A stretch of DNA of 64,000 bases, from positions 3,720,001 through 3,784,000 of the forward strand of contig NC_013441.1 of the NCBI RefSeq assembly GCF_000024785.1, in the 5' to 3' direction. Source of the stretch: Gordonia bronchialis DSM 43247. GTDB taxonomy: Bacteria; Actinomycetota; Actinomycetes; Mycobacteriales; Mycobacteriaceae. Below are positions 18,459-26,026 of this stretch, piece by piece. Below the pieces are notes generated by a model. It searched no databases. It saw only the letters and a program-made list of their open reading frames with translations, and had not been told where the DNA came from. Within the stretch, counting starts at the first letter, position 1. Each line of letters opens with the position of its first letter. Position numbers and translations under genes: made by a program.

Positions 18459-20090
18459 ATGACCGACACCGACGTGCAGACACCCGACTCCGATGTGCAC
18501 ACCACCATCGTCGACGACACCCACAGCTCCCCCACCTTCGCCGAACTCGGTGTCGACGACCGCATCGTCGCGGCCCTCGCCGACGACGGCAAGACCCACA
18601 CCTTCGCGATCCAGGAATTGACCCTGCCGCTCGCGATGGGCGGCGACGACCTCATCGGGCAGGCCCGCACCGGCATGGGCAAGACGTTCGGCTTCGGCGT
18701 CCCGCTGCTGCATCGCCTCGCCCACGCCGAAGAATCCGGCCTGCGCGCCCTCGACAACACCCCCCGTGCGCTGATCATCGTGCCGACGCGCGAACTGTGC
18801 ATCCAGGTGACCGGCGATCTCGAAGTGGCCGCCAAGAAGCTCACCGACATCACCCTCGCCGACGGCACGGTGCGACCCCTGAAGATCACCTCGATCTACG
18901 GCGGCCGCCCCTACGAGTCGCAGATCGCGGACCTGCGCGCCGGGGTCGACGTCGTCGTCGGCACGCCGGGCCGACTCCTCGACCTCGCCCAGCAGGGACA
19001 TCTCATCCTGGGCAAGGTCGCCGTGCTGGTGCTCGACGAGGCCGACGAGATGCTCGACCTGGGCTTCCTGCCGGACATCGAGCGCATCATGAGCGCGCTG
19101 CCCACGCCACGGCAGACGATGCTCTTCTCGGCCACCATGCCGGGCCCGATCGTGACGCTGGCGCGCACCTTTCTGCACCGTCCGACGCACATCCGCGCCG
19201 AGCACGCCGACGACTCGGCGATCCACGAGCGCACCACCCAGTACGTCTACCGCGCCCACGCCCTCGACAAGGCCGAGCTGGTGGCGCGCATCTTGCAGGC
19301 CGAGGGCCGCGGCGCGACGATGATCTTCACCCGCACCAAGCGCACCGCGCAGAAGGTCGCCGACGATCTCGCCGAGCGCGGATTCAAGGTCGGCGCCGTC
19401 CACGGCGATCTCGGTCAGGTGGCCCGCGAGAAGGCACTCAAGCGGTTCCGCGACGGCACCATCGACGTCCTGGTGGCCACCGACGTCGCCGCCCGCGGCA
19501 TCGACATCGACGACGTCACCCACGTCATCAACTATCAGATCCCCGAGGACGACAAGAACTACGTCCACCGCATCGGCCGGACCGGCCGCGCGGGACGCAC
19601 CGGCATCGCGGTCACCCTCGTCGACTGGGACGAGCTGCACCGCTGGGAACTGATCAACAACGCTCTCGGCCTCGGCATCCCGGAACCCGCCGAGACGTAC
19701 TCGACGTCGGAGCATCTGCGCACCGATCTGTCCATCCCGGAGTCGACGACCGGCCGGATCGTGGCGCCCAAACGGGAGAGTTCCGAGAAGACCGAACGTG
19801 TGGAGCGCACACCGCGCGAACGCAACACCACCCGCAGCCGTCGCCGTACCCGCGGTGGGAAGGCATCGGAGGGCGAGGACAGCGACCACAGCGCGAGCAC
19901 CGCTTCCGACGACGCGCCGGCCACCTCCGCTGACGCGACGTCGCAGTCACCGTCGGGCGAGGGGTCCGGTGAAGCCACTGCCACGGGCGCACCGCGCCGT
20001 CGTCGACGCCGGCGTGGCGGACGCGGCCGCGGCGGTGCGACCGGATCCGACGCCGCAAGCACGTCGGCGTCCCCGGCGGCCGCCGAATAA
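18459..20090 (+). CDS. rhlE: DEAD-box RNA helicase RhlE
   Basis: This 543-residue ATP-dependent RNA helicase acts in RNA remodelling, ribosome assembly or decay. Motifs in order are F-x-ELGVDDR with the Q motif, GQARTGMGKT (Walker A, near residue 66), PTRELC, TPGRLLDL, DEADEMLDLG (near 193), SATMPG, and ATDVAARGIDI with HRIGRTGRAGR (near 370). The last ~100 residues are low-complexity Ser/Thr/Asp followed by an RRRRRRGGRGRGG tail that should bind RNA. The start is ATG 18459 after GAAGGG; the longer frame from 18405 is unlikely. Synteny fits Rv3211. Confidence 0.95.
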   Translation: MTDTDVQTPDSDVHTTIVDDTHSSPTFAELGVDDRIVAALADDGKTHTFAIQELTLPLAMGGDDLIGQARTGMGKTFGFGVPLLHRLAHAEESGLRALDNTPRALIIVPTRELCIQVTGDLEVAAKKLTDITLADGTVRPLKITSIYGGRPYESQIADLRAGVDVVVGTPGRLLDLAQQGHLILGKVAVLVLDEADEMLDLGFLPDIERIMSALPTPRQTMLFSATMPGPIVTLARTFLHRPTHIRAEHADDSAIHERTTQYVYRAHALDKAELVARILQAEGRGATMIFTRTKRTAQKVADDLAERGFKVGAVHGDLGQVAREKALKRFRDGTIDVLVATDVAARGIDIDDVTHVINYQIPEDDKNYVHRIGRTGRAGRTGIAVTLVDWDELHRWELINNALGLGIPEPAETYSTSEHLRTDLSIPESTTGRIVAPKRESSEKTERVERTPRERNTTRSRRRTRGGKASEGEDSDHSASTASDDAPATSADATSQSPSGEGSGEATATGAPRRRRRRRGGRGRGGATGSDAASTSASPAAAE

Positions 20091-20123
20091 CCCATCTCGC
20101 AGAACCGGGCAACGGACACCCAC

Positions 20124-21383
20124 GTGACACGAGTGACCCCTGAGCGCAGGCGACCCGTCGATCTGATCATCACCGCGGTCATCGTGTTGATCGTCGTGGC
20201 CGTAGGGATCGTCGCCTGGGTCGTCAGCCCGGTCCGCAACACCGACAGCGCCCAGGCCGGCACCCCCGCCGTCGCCGTTGCCGAGGCGACGACGGTACCC
20301 GAGCGTATGGTGAGCCGCTGGCATGCCCGCTCCTCGGCCACCGACACCCCCGCGATCGGTGACGCCGTGGTGGCGACCGGCGACGGTGGTTCGGTGATCG
20401 GGCGCGACCCGCAGAGCGGGCGTGAGATCTGGGGATACCGGCGCGATCTGCCGCTGTGCACCGTCGCCGCGGCATGGCAGCACAGCACCGATTCGGTCCT
20501 GGCTGTCTACCGCAATTCGCGCGGCTGTTCCGAGGTGACCGCGCTTGACGGCAAGAGCGGCCGCCGCACCGCGGCCCGCAGCAGCGACGCCGACCCCACC
20601 CTCCATTTGGTCAGTGACTCGGGATACGTTGTCGCACAAGGGACCACACGTCTGGAGACGTGGGGTTCCAACCTGGTCCGCGGGATCGAGTACGGTCGCG
20701 TCGACGCACCGGTCAACCCGGACGTCCAACCCGGCCGGGTGGACTGCCGGTTGTTCTCGTCGGCGATCTCCGGCGATCGTGTCGCGGTCGTCGAGCACTG
20801 CGGAGAAGAGAGCGGTTACCGACTCACCGTGCTCGGCGCGCTGCTCAGCTCCGAGGAGAAGGTCACCGAGTACGGATCGTCGCTGATCACCATCGACACC
20901 GCCGGCCCGCCACCGGTTCTGGTCGCGATGAGTTCGTCGGGGATCGCGATCTACGACGGCGGAACCGACAACCCCGCCGCGCCCACCCCGGCACGGATCC
21001 GGTTGTTCAACCCCGACGGTGTACCCGGCGCCCTCCGCGATGTCGACGGCCTGCGCACGCCACCTCCGGACAACCCCCCGATCGCCGACGGCGACCTCAT
21101 CACCTATTGGACCGGCAAGTCCACCGTGGTCCTCGACGCCGCGACCGGCGAACCCCGCTACCAGGTCCCCGGCGCACTTGGTCCCGGCGCGCAGATGGCA
21201 GGCAAACTGCTGCTGCCGAGCCCGTCGGGCATCAGCGTGCGCGACCCCGCCACCGGCCGGGAGCTCCACTCGATTCCGTTGTCGCGCACCGACTATCACG
21301 GCGGACCGATCAGCCTTCGAGTCATCGGCGGGGTTGTCGTCGAGCAGCGGGGAGACCTCGTGGAGGCCTTCGCGGGGGCTTGA
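20124..21383 (+). CDS. membrane-anchored beta-propeller-like protein (Rv3212-like)
   Basis: This 419-residue protein has one N-terminal transmembrane helix (about residues 13-34, LIITAVIVLIVVAVGIVAWV) and an exported region resembling PQQ-type beta-propeller repeats (RDPQSGREIWGYRRDLP, LDAATGEPRYQVPG, RDPATGRELHSIPL). The start is GTG 20124, 33 bases after rhlE, so the two are probably co-transcribed. The function is unknown. Its TGA stop lies inside the first unit of a dispersed repeat (see 21381-21660), so the extreme C terminus may have been set by the repeat. Confidence 0.82.
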   Translation: MTRVTPERRRPVDLIITAVIVLIVVAVGIVAWVVSPVRNTDSAQAGTPAVAVAEATTVPERMVSRWHARSSATDTPAIGDAVVATGDGGSVIGRDPQSGREIWGYRRDLPLCTVAAAWQHSTDSVLAVYRNSRGCSEVTALDGKSGRRTAARSSDADPTLHLVSDSGYVVAQGTTRLETWGSNLVRGIEYGRVDAPVNPDVQPGRVDCRLFSSAISGDRVAVVEHCGEESGYRLTVLGALLSSEEKVTEYGSSLITIDTAGPPPVLVAMSSSGIAIYDGGTDNPAAPTPARIRLFNPDGVPGALRDVDGLRTPPPDNPPIADGDLITYWTGKSTVVLDAATGEPRYQVPGALGPGAQMAGKLLLPSPSGISVRDPATGRELHSIPLSRTDYHGGPISLRVIGGVVVEQRGDLVEAFAGA

Positions 21384-21660
21384 GCCGCGACCGGCCCCTC
21401 TGCTGGTTGACCCGCTCTTCTTCTGCTGGTTGAGCCGCGACCGGCGAGCGCAGCGAGACGGCCGCGTGTCGAAACCTCCGCAACCCGACGATGCCCGCAA
21501 CCACGGCAGCGCACCCGACGGGTCGCGAACATCGTTGTCTCACTGTTGGTTTCGACACGCATCTCGCCTAGCGGCTCGAGGCGGCTCAACCAGCAAAAAG
21601 GGGCGCTGCGGCTCGAGTCGGCTCAACCAACAGAAGCGGGTCACTCAACCAACTGAAAGA
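21381..21660. repeat. cluster of inverted intergenic repeats (CTGGTTGAGCC family)
   Basis: A core TGAGCCGCGACCGG occurs at 21381 (including a stop codon) and again at 21431, within a longer arm 21424-21475 that ends GTGTCGAAACC. An inverted arm at 21548-21594 begins GGTTTCGACACGC and ends GGCTCAACCAGC. Degenerate partial copies of CTGGTTGA or CTCAACCA lie outside (about 21400-21422 and 21610-21660). The arms form a long imperfect palindrome around a ~70-base centre. Such elements are dispersed between genes in several actinobacterial genomes. Confidence 0.75.
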
Positions 21661-21692
21661 GGGGCCCGCTCACCGGCCAGGGGGACGCGCGC
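21384..21692. other. 309-base intergenic region made of repeats
   Basis: This convergent gap between the Rv3212-like gene and parA is almost entirely repeat-derived. No ORF or RNA gene is supported. It probably also acts as a transcription barrier between the convergent genes. Confidence 0.6.
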
Positions 21693-22484
21693 TCAGGCGA
21701 TGTCGAGTGTCTGTACGGCCTGCCCGGCGTCCCAGTGTTTCCAGAGGTTCTCGGCCAGTTCGCGATAAGCTGTGGCGCCCTTGTTCTTTCGGCCGCGCAT
21801 CACTGATGTCCCCGACGCTGACGCCTCGGCGAAACGCACCGTACGCGGAATGGGTGGCGCAAGCACGTCGAGGTCGTAACGATCGGACACATCGGAGAGC
21901 ACATCGCGGCTGTGGGTGGTGCGGGCGTCGAACAGCGTGGCCACCGCGCCGAGCATGGTCAGCGACGGATTGGTGATCTGCTGCACTTCGCGCACCGTTC
22001 GTAGCAGTTGCCCGACACCGCGATGGGCCAGCGTCTCGCATTGCAGCGGCACGATGACCTCGTCGGCGGCGGTCAGGCCGTTGAGGGTGAGCACCCCGAG
22101 CGACGGCGGACAATCGACGAGGATCACATCGAAATCCTCGGACACCTCGGCGAGCGCGCGTTTGAGCGCGTACTCCCGACCGGGTCGCATGAGGAGCAGA
22201 GCCTCGGCGCCGGCGAGATCGATGGTGGCCGGCAGGAGGGTCACATTGTCGTCGGTGTCGAGGAGCACATCGGTGATCTCCTCATCGCCGAGCAGTACAT
22301 CGTGTACCGACGACACGAGTTGATCGGGGTCGTGCCCGAGTGAAAACGTAAGGCACCCTTGGGGATCGAGGTCGACGACAAGTACCGAGACGTCGATGTC
22401 GGCGAGGGCCGCGCCGAGCGACTCAACCGTGGTGGTCTTGGCCACCCCGCCCTTCTGGTTGGCAATCGCGAGGATGCGCGTCAT
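21693..22484 (-). CDS. ParA/Soj family ATPase (Rv3213c-like)
   Basis: This 263-residue ParA-type deviant Walker ATPase has KGGVAKTTTVESLG (residues 11-24), VVDLDPQGCLTFSLG and ILVDCPPSLGVLTLNGL. It lacks a ParB partner nearby, so it is an orphan ParA, possibly for positioning of a protein complex rather than chromosome segregation. The ATG is preceded by TACAGT at 6 bases with no ribosome binding site, fitting a leaderless message. The last residues end at the repeat-rich region. Confidence 0.88.
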   Translation of the reverse strand: MTRILAIANQKGGVAKTTTVESLGAALADIDVSVLVVDLDPQGCLTFSLGHDPDQLVSSVHDVLLGDEEITDVLLDTDDNVTLLPATIDLAGAEALLLMRPGREYALKRALAEVSEDFDVILVDCPPSLGVLTLNGLTAADEVIVPLQCETLAHRGVGQLLRTVREVQQITNPSLTMLGAVATLFDARTTHSRDVLSDVSDRYDLDVLAPPIPRTVRFAEASASGTSVMRGRKNKGATAYRELAENLWKHWDAGQAVQTLDIA

Positions 22485-22490
22485 GGCCCT

Positions 22491-22496
22491 ACTGTA
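22491..22496 (-). promoter_or_regulatory. -10 hexamer TACAGT for a leaderless parA transcript
   Basis: On the minus strand TACAGT ends 6 bases before the ATG at 22484. TAnnnT at this distance predicts transcription from the start codon. Confidence 0.5.
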
Positions 22497-22537
22497 CGAC
22501 CCGCACAGCCGCGCGGCGCGGTTACCCGCGCGATGAA

Positions 22538-22972
22538 TCAGCCGTCCGACTCGATCTCACCCGCGAGCCATCGCACCGACGCCGGACTGAACAGGAAAGC
22601 CAGGACGGCGAGGGCGGCGAGACCCAGCGGTACCGCGAAGGCGGGTTGATGACTGGTGAACAGGTAGTAGGCGACCGGTAACAACAGGATCTGGGCGACC
22701 ATCGCGATCGAACGGCCCCAGCGGCGTCCGGTCAGCAGTGCCACCCCGCCGAGCAGCACACCACCGCCGATGATCCCGAACCAGGCCGCCGTGCCGTATC
22801 CGCTGATGGCGATGTCCTCGTGCCCCAGTAGACCGCGAATCACCAGGACCACCGCGACCACCACTGCGATACCGCCCTCGACGGCCGTCACTGCGCCGGC
22901 GACCTTGATGGCGGTCGGCGGCCGGTCGACGTCGCCGGCCGGCGCGACGGGCCGTTGCTGCTCCTTGCTCAC
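22538..22972 (-). CDS. small integral membrane protein (Rv3217c-like)
   Basis: This 144-residue protein has about four hydrophobic segments (AVTAVEGGIAVVVAVVLVIR, TAAWFGIIGGGVLLGGVALL, IAMVAQILLLPVAYYLF, PLGLAALAVLAFLF) after a short basic N terminus beginning at GTG 22972 (MSKEQQRPVAP). The frame continues far upstream, but that part is antisense to the lipid kinase gene and non-coding in character. The position matches Rv3217c. The function is unknown. Confidence 0.8.
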   Translation of the reverse strand: MSKEQQRPVAPAGDVDRPPTAIKVAGAVTAVEGGIAVVVAVVLVIRGLLGHEDIAISGYGTAAWFGIIGGGVLLGGVALLTGRRWGRSIAMVAQILLLPVAYYLFTSHQPAFAVPLGLAALAVLAFLFSPASVRWLAGEIESDG

Positions 22973-23054
22973 CCGCTCCAGCTTAACGGTCCTGTTCTCG
23001 GGCGATTCGCCACCTCGACGACCGGGCGCCTGCACGCTGCGGAGCGCGACCCCA

Positions 23055-23060
23055 TATCCT
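23055..23060 (+). promoter_or_regulatory. -10 hexamer TATCCT for a leaderless lipid kinase transcript
   Basis: TATCCT lies 8 bases before GTG 23069, with no Shine-Dalgarno sequence, predicting a leaderless GTG start. Confidence 0.45.
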
Positions 23061-23068
23061 CGGGTGTC

Positions 23069-24058
23069 GTGCGCGCCATGCTCATCGTCAACCCGTTCGC
23101 CACCGCGACCAGTCCGGCCGGTCGCGACGCGCTCGTGCACACCCTCAGCGCGCATTTCCACCTCGACGTCGAGCACACCACGCACCGCGGACACGCGGGC
23201 GAACTCGCGCAGCGCGCGGTGACCGAGAACGTCGACGTGGTGATCGTGCACGGCGGCGACGGTTCGGTGAACGAAGCCGCCAACGGCTTGCTCGATCCGC
23301 CGCAGGTCAGCGACCCCGCCCGGACGCGTCCGGCGCTCACCGTCATCCCGGGCGGCAGCGCCAACGTGTTCGCGCGGACCCTCGGCATCGACGGTGACCC
23401 CCTTCAGGCGACACAGCAGATCATCGGCCTGATCGACTCGGGCCGGCGTCGTCGCATCGGTCTGGGACACACCGAGGATCGCTGGTTCCTGTTCAACGCG
23501 GGGATGGGGATGGATGCCGTCGTGGTCCACGCGATGGAGGACAAGCGCCACGCCGGCAAGGCGGCCACCCCATCGCGCTACCTGTGGACCACCATCAGCA
23601 GCTTTCTGCGCAATGCAGGCAACTCGTCGACCTTCGACGTGCAGGTACCGGGCGGTCCGACCGTCACCGGCGCGCGATTCGGGTTCGTGTCCAACACGAG
23701 TCCGTGGACCTATCTCGGCAGCCGCGAGATCCGCACCAATCCGAACACCGGCTTCGACACCCGCCTCGGCGTCTTCGTCGCCACGTCGACCGGCGTGCTG
23801 CGCAATCTCCCCCTCGCGACCCGGTTGCTCGCCCAGGCCGACCCCAAGGCACGTCACCTCTTCCGCGACGACGACGTGGCCGCGGTGCGATTCACCGTCG
23901 CCGACGGTGCCGAGCCGATCGATGTGCAGATGGACGGCGACTACATCGGCGCCTTCACCGACATCTGCTTCGGTCACCGGCCCGACGCCCTCGACGTCAT
24001 CGCGCCGGTACCGGACCGGATCGTCGCCGACCAGATCACCAGCGACAGCACCAGATAG
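23069..24058 (+). CDS. diacylglycerol/lipid kinase family protein (Rv3218-like)
   Basis: This 329-residue DAGK/sphingosine-kinase-fold enzyme starts MRAMLIVNPFATATSPAGRD. It carries the nucleotide-binding HGGDGSVNEAANGLL near residue 60 and PGGSANVFARTLG near 94, the two signature motifs of the family. GFVSNTSPWTYLGSR and DGDYIG occur in the C-terminal beta domain. The likely role is ATP-dependent phosphorylation of a lipid; the substrate is not deducible. The start GTG 23069 fits both the family N terminus and a leaderless -10 element. The last 85 bases overlap the convergent MFS gene. Confidence 0.87.
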   Translation: MRAMLIVNPFATATSPAGRDALVHTLSAHFHLDVEHTTHRGHAGELAQRAVTENVDVVIVHGGDGSVNEAANGLLDPPQVSDPARTRPALTVIPGGSANVFARTLGIDGDPLQATQQIIGLIDSGRRRRIGLGHTEDRWFLFNAGMGMDAVVVHAMEDKRHAGKAATPSRYLWTTISSFLRNAGNSSTFDVQVPGGPTVTGARFGFVSNTSPWTYLGSREIRTNPNTGFDTRLGVFVATSTGVLRNLPLATRLLAQADPKARHLFRDDDVAAVRFTVADGAEPIDVQMDGDYIGAFTDICFGHRPDALDVIAPVPDRIVADQITSDSTR

Positions 24059-25278
24059 GGCGTCGCGGCCATCGCGAAGAGCGCCGGCGGGGACAGCCAC
24101 ACCGACCCCAGCGCCCAACTCGCGAAGGCCAGAATCGCCACGGCCTCCTCGCCCACCCCGGCCACAGAGGTCACCGTTGCCCGGGAACGGGCCGACAATC
24201 GGTCCTGCAGCAGGGCGTCGGCGACCACCAGCGCCCAGCCGAAGACGCCGAAGGCGATGGCCACCAACACCATTCCGGCCGGCTGCCACACCACACCGGA
24301 CATTGCCCCACTCGCCCACCACGCTCCCGCCAGCAGACACAGCGCTGCCACGCCGAGCCATCCGCCGAGGGTGCGCATCGTCACTCGCCGGTACGCGGCG
24401 AGACCTCCCACGACGTCACCGACTCCGACCACCAGCATCAGGACCGCAACCGATGCCGGCGAGGAATCCCCCTCTCCCAGAAAAGATTCCGCCAGAAACG
24501 GCAGATATTCCTCGAGTGCGCCCACCCAGGTGAGAGCCACGACCAGCACGAGCATTCGCCGCACGACCGGATGCGTCCTCAGGTGGCGCCGGGCATCGCC
24601 GACGATGCCACGCCAGCCCGGCGTCGCGGCGTCGGCGACCGTCTGGTCGTCGGCCCCCGGTGCGATGGCCCCCGGTGCAATGGCCACGGTTGGGTCGTCG
24701 GCCTCCGATCGCCTGCGGCGCAGATGCCGTGGCGTCTCCGGCAGGACCCAGGCGGCCGTTGCGGCCAGCAGGCAGGAAAGCACGGCGGCCACCCCGGCGG
24801 CCCGGTACCCCCCGACGGCGAGCAGCGGCCCGGCCAGCGCCGTTCCGGCGAGCACTCCGATCGCTTCCGCCGCTCGGACACGGCCGGCGACGCGCACGTA
24901 CCGCGCGGCCAATCCGAGTTCGTCGAGTTCGTCGTAGAGCAGAGCCTGGGCGGTCCCGGACCGCAGCGACCCACCCACCCCCCACAGGACGAACCCCACG
25001 GCGAAAGCGACGAACGAGGGGGTGAAGGTCCAGAGTGCGAATCCGCCCCCGGTGATCACGGGCGAGATCATCAGCAGTCGACGACGGGAGAGCCGGTCGG
25101 CCACAATCCCGCTGGGCACTTCGGCCACGAACGAAGTGACCGACCAGATGATGAACAATGCCGAGATCTGCGCCGGATTCAACCCGGCTCCGGGCACCGT
25201 CGGGTCGGCGAACATCACCGCGTACACCGGGTACAGCGGAATGAGATCGGCGAAGAGAGCCGCTGCGACGGCGGCCAC
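23974..25278 (-). CDS. MFS transporter
   Basis: This 434-residue major facilitator has about 12 hydrophobic helices, with the cytoplasmic loop motif GIVADRLSRRRLL after helix 2 and a charged central loop (LRRRRSEADDP...). The substrate is unknown. The 3' end overlaps the lipid kinase gene by 85 bases tail to tail. The usable start is GTG 25278, giving an unusually short N terminus (VAAVAAALFADL). An in-frame ATG upstream (25317) is cut off by TGA at 25300-25302, so either that is a leader or the true N terminus is broken. Confidence 0.8.
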   Translation of the reverse strand: MAAVAAALFADLIPLYPVYAVMFADPTVPGAGLNPAQISALFIIWSVTSFVAEVPSGIVADRLSRRRLLMISPVITGGGFALWTFTPSFVAFAVGFVLWGVGGSLRSGTAQALLYDELDELGLAARYVRVAGRVRAAEAIGVLAGTALAGPLLAVGGYRAAGVAAVLSCLLAATAAWVLPETPRHLRRRRSEADDPTVAIAPGAIAPGADDQTVADAATPGWRGIVGDARRHLRTHPVVRRMLVLVVALTWVGALEEYLPFLAESFLGEGDSSPASVAVLMLVVGVGDVVGGLAAYRRVTMRTLGGWLGVAALCLLAGAWWASGAMSGVVWQPAGMVLVAIAFGVFGWALVVADALLQDRLSARSRATVTSVAGVGEEAVAILAFASWALGSVWLSPPALFAMAATPYLVLSLVIWSATIRSGTGAMTSRASGR

Positions 25279-25299
25279 ACTCAGGCGTCGTGATTTAGA

Positions 25300-25317
25300 T
25301 CAACATCGTTTGCGCAT
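25300..25317 (-). CDS. 5-codon leader MRKRC-stop in frame with the MFS gene
   Basis: ATG 25317 reads M-R-K-R-C-TGA and stays in the same frame as the MFS gene, which begins 21 bases later at GTG 25278. TACGAT lies 6 bases upstream of the ATG, the correct spacing for a leaderless message. It is either a tiny Cys-containing leader peptide or the remnant of the original MFS N terminus interrupted by a nonsense codon. Nothing in the sequence decides between these. Confidence 0.35.
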   Translation of the reverse strand: MRKRC

Positions 25318-25541
25318 GTGACCATCGTAGCCGCCCCAAGCGCGGCACGCTGGCCGTTCTGGGCCGATGAGGGCTCCACCTGCGAAAATCCCGGGCACAC
25401 GATCGCGAAGAAGCGTAGACTAGTACATCGGTGAGTAACCCGGTGCACGTACCCCCCGCTTGGCCGTCACATGCGAGATGCTAGGTCAGCGACGTGATAT
25501 TGCACACGTGTTCACGCCACACCATTGACTTCGGCTGGATT

Positions 25542-25557
25542 CGTGAAAGTATTCACA
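25542..25557. promoter_or_regulatory. CRP-type operator upstream of whiB1
   Basis: CGTGA-AAGTAT-TCACA differs at one position from the CRP consensus TGTGA-N6-TCACA. It lies 115 bases upstream of the whiB1 ATG. In M. tuberculosis, whiB1 is a direct CRP (Rv3676) target, so the box is likely functional. Confidence 0.7.
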
Positions 25558-25671
25558 AGCAACAGCGCGGAAACATTTGGTGCGCCCGCGTGAACCAGGG
25601 GTTACAGCCAACAAGCATTCAACAGGTATCGAGTGGTGCGCGAAAACAACCGCGTACCTGAAGGAGAAGGA

Positions 25672-25926
25672 ATGGACTGGCGTCACAAGGCCATCTGTCG
25701 CGACGAGGATCCGGAACTGTTCTTCCCTGTGGGAACCAGTGGCCCGGCCATCGCGCAGATCGCCGATGCGAAGCTCGTCTGCGCGCGGTGCCCCGTCACC
25801 GCCGAATGCCTCTCGTGGGCGCTTGAGTCCGGTCAGGATGCCGGCGTCTGGGGTGGGATGAGCGAAGACGAGCGACGTGCTCTCAAGCGGCGTACCGCGC
25901 GTACGCGCACGCGGAGCAGCGTCTAG
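25672..25926 (+). CDS. whiB1: WhiB1, iron-sulfur transcriptional regulator
   Basis: This 84-residue WhiB protein has the four Fe-S ligands C9, C37, C40 and C46, the GVWGG turn near residues 61-65 and a basic C-terminal DNA-binding tail (RRALKRRTARTRTR). WhiB1 carries a NO-sensitive 4Fe-4S cluster and binds region 4 of the primary sigma factor (family knowledge). The start is ATG 25672 with a strong AAGGAGAAGG site directly upstream; earlier in-frame codons are excluded by comparison with WhiB1 proteins. A CRP-type box lies upstream and a strong terminator follows. Confidence 0.97.
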   Translation: MDWRHKAICRDEDPELFFPVGTSGPAIAQIADAKLVCARCPVTAECLSWALESGQDAGVWGGMSEDERRALKRRTARTRTRSSV

Positions 25927-25962
25927 AGCTCGGCCACGTCGCCGCAGCCCGGCGGCCATGAG

Positions 25963-25988
25963 AAACCCGGTCACCGGCCGGGTTTTTT
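25963..25988 (+). terminator. rho-independent terminator after whiB1
   Basis: AAACCCGG and CCGGGTTT pair as an 8-bp stem around a 7-base loop, followed by a run of T. It lies 37 bases after the whiB1 stop and is the clearest intrinsic terminator in the window. It could also serve the convergent pdtaS gene. Confidence 0.85.
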
Positions 25989-26026
25989 CATGTCCCACAA
26001 CAGGTTCCGGGCGCGCGCTCGCGCGC

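Larger units (their letters stand above)
25279..25671. other. 393-base divergent region between the MFS gene and whiB1
   Basis: It contains the MFS leader and its promoter (25300-25329), then the whiB1 control region with a CRP-like box at 25542-25557. The rest, 25330-25540, shows no gene. A weaker half-box CGTGA at 25493-25497 precedes it. Confidence 0.55.

Noticed and set aside
18345..19889. Open frame on the minus strand opposite rhlE (about 510 codons)
   Set aside because: It is an antisense shadow of the DEAD-box helicase with biased composition, no ribosome site and no family resemblance.
22538..24361. Single 607-codon minus-strand frame joining the small membrane protein to upstream sequence
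   Set aside because: Only the last 144 codons have membrane-protein character and a plausible GTG start; the rest is antisense to the lipid kinase.
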